DNA of 64,000 bases from Symbiodinium natans. Its lineage: Eukaryota > Sar > Dinophyceae > Suessiales > Symbiodiniaceae. A model generated the notes under the pieces. The model saw only the letters and a list, made by a program, of their open reading frames with translations, searched no databases and was not told the DNA's origin. The translations under genes and the position numbers were made by a program. How positions within the stretch are numbered: position 1 is the first letter of the stretch; each line of letters starts with the position of its first letter. The stretch lies in NCBI GenBank assembly GCA_905221605.1, contig CAJNDS010002071.1, forward strand, positions 245,001-309,000, read 5' to 3'. Positions 62,656-64,000 of the stretch are shown piece by piece.

Positions 62656-64000
62656 TATGCCGGGCTGAGGGTTGTTGGAACCATAAAACCCCGAGACCCT
62701 CATTTGCCTCGTTGCGGACTGGTGACACCACAGCTGGGCGCGCAGGTGCCACCAAAGCCGACATCCTAAGCCCTATGCCTTACATCCTGAGCCCTGAACC
62801 CTAAACCCTAAACCCTAAACCCTAAACCCTAAACCCTAAACCCTAAACCCTAAAACCCCAAATTCCAAGCCCCGAGCTCCATAAACCTCGCAAGCCTTGA
62901 GCCGGAAGAATCGAAGCTTCAAGCTCCAAGTTTGGGAGATCCGGGATCACGGGTTGGGGCTCTAGGGCCTTCCTTTTGCCATAGGGGTTTAGGTGCCAGG
63001 TTCTCTGGCTCAAGGCTGTTTTTGGGGTTTAGGTTTTCGGATTTCGGGACAAGTGCAAGAGCAGGGATCGTGGTGAGGCCAGTTGGCTTCGGAGAGTCGG
63101 GGGCCCTAAGCCCTAAGCCCCAAGCCCTCAGCCCTCAGCCCTCAGCCCTAAGCCCTAAGCCCTAAGCCCTAAGCCCTAAGCCCTAAAGCCCTAAAGCCCT
63201 AAAGCCCTAAAGCCCGAAGCCCTAAGCCCCAAGCCCCAAGCCCCAAGCCCTAAGCCTAAACCCTAAACCGCAAACCCGAAACCCTAAACCCCAAACCCCA
63301 AACCCTAAACCCTAAGCCCTGGGTCCAAAGCTCCTAGAGCCATGAAGCTCAAGAAGCAGCCTCCGGTTTCAACAAGCCCTGTGCCCAGAGCACCAAGCCA
63401 GACCTCAGGCCTCCCCTCAAACAAGCTCCTGAAATGTGGGGAATTTAGGGTTCAGGGACTGTCTTGATGCCTCTAGCCCTAAACCCTAAACCCTAAACCC
63501 CAAACCCTAAACCCTCAACCCTCAACCCAGAACCCAACATCTTGCCCCTCTCCGTGTTGCGAGGTGCCGCAGCCTTGAAGCCCTGGACGTTGAAAACCGC
63601 GCCGAGCCCGAGCCCCCAGCTGCGTGGGTTCTTAAGGCTTCAGGGGGGGGGGGGGTTAGGGTTTAGGGTTCAGGGTTTAGGGTTTAGGGCTTAGGGCTTA
63701 AGGGTTTAGGGTTTAGGGTTTGGGGTTTGGGGTTTAGGGTTTAGGGTTTGCCCTTATGCTCCTCGCTACTTTCTAAGGCTCCGTAAGCTTCCCTAAGGTT
63801 CCCTAGGTACCTGCCCCTTGAACCCCCCTCCCTTAAGAACTCCATAGCAGCAGCGTGAGTTCAGCGTTTTTGTCTTGGCATGGGCGGCGGAGTATTTCCT
63901 TGTTGGGGTTTAGGGTTTACAATTTAGGGTTGAAGGTTTGGGGTTTAGGGCTTCGGGTTAAGGGTTTGGGGGTGGATTGCAGGGTTTGGGGGTGTGGGGT
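62656..64000. repeat. Alternating CCCTAAA/CCCTAAG and TTTAGGG arrays to window end
   Basis: CCCTAAA at 62,800-62,852; CCCTAAG and CCCTAAAG at 63,104-63,320; CCCTAAA at 63,478-63,530; TTTAGGG at 63,655-63,750; degenerate TTTAGGG from 63,905 to the end. Short unique islands lie between. None is convincingly coding. Confidence 0.8.

Noticed and set aside
62468-62764. (PLNPLNPLN) and (FRGFRGF) frames
   Set aside because: Translation of the TTTAGGGGG array.
53110-64000. True chromosome end (telomere)
   Set aside because: Arrays are interrupted, degenerate and in both orientations, with exon-like islands between; interstitial repeats fit better.

Overview
The window looks like nuclear DNA of a dinoflagellate, possibly Suessiales/Symbiodiniaceae-like. 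This is an inference. It rests on the many plant-type TTTAGGG/CCCTAAA heptamer arrays in both orientations, large tracts of decayed mobile DNA, an ISXO2-like DDE transposase relic, a relic ORF with several C2H2 fingers, and exon islands with mixed splice sites. No bacterial operon, rRNA, tRNA or CRISPR array was recognised.

Layout. 1-5 kb is a mosaic of C-rich (CCCCTTAAG-type) sequence and repeated 50-500 bp modules. 5.4-6.8 kb holds a frameshifted C2H2 finger ORF. 8.7-10.1 kb holds a 142-bp direct duplication and two degenerate tandem arrays. 10.5-12.3 kb (minus strand) is a broken ISXO2-like transposase that seems to have carried a Pro/Gln linker and C1/ZZ-like zinc fingers at its C terminus. 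12.7-27.7 kb is gene-poor, with a few coding-like stretches (notably 23.56-24.12 kb) and short repeats.

The centrepiece is 27,895-50,677: a 22.8-kb unit bounded by two direct repeats of 1,019 bp, about 99% identical by eye, each beside a TG-rich microsatellite. Between them lie 12 consecutive plus-strand ORFs. The fourth encodes a GIY-YIG endonuclease domain followed by a reverse transcriptase of Penelope-like type (DLAGFFTSVP, RGSPMGHPMSP, RYVDD). The others are mostly unrecognised: Pro/Gln/Arg-Ser-rich proteins that could package nucleic acid, a coiled-coil protein, three small Cys/His zinc-binding proteins, and three large proteins (449, 468 and 439 aa) that appear to be diverged paralogues. 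I interpret the unit as a giant multi-ORF Penelope-like retroelement with pseudo-LTR-style repeats.

Just 3' of it (50.88-52.57 kb) is a plus-strand-specific field of 43 ACTTT pentamers laid over a decayed coding-like sequence. From 52.8 kb to the end, TTTAGGG-type arrays of both orientations alternate with short exon-like islands. One set (55.1-56.5 kb) reads as the C-terminal part of a kinase-like/choline-kinase-like gene whose introns contain telomere-type repeats. Two foldback (MITE-like) elements also lie here, one enclosing a CCCTAAA array.
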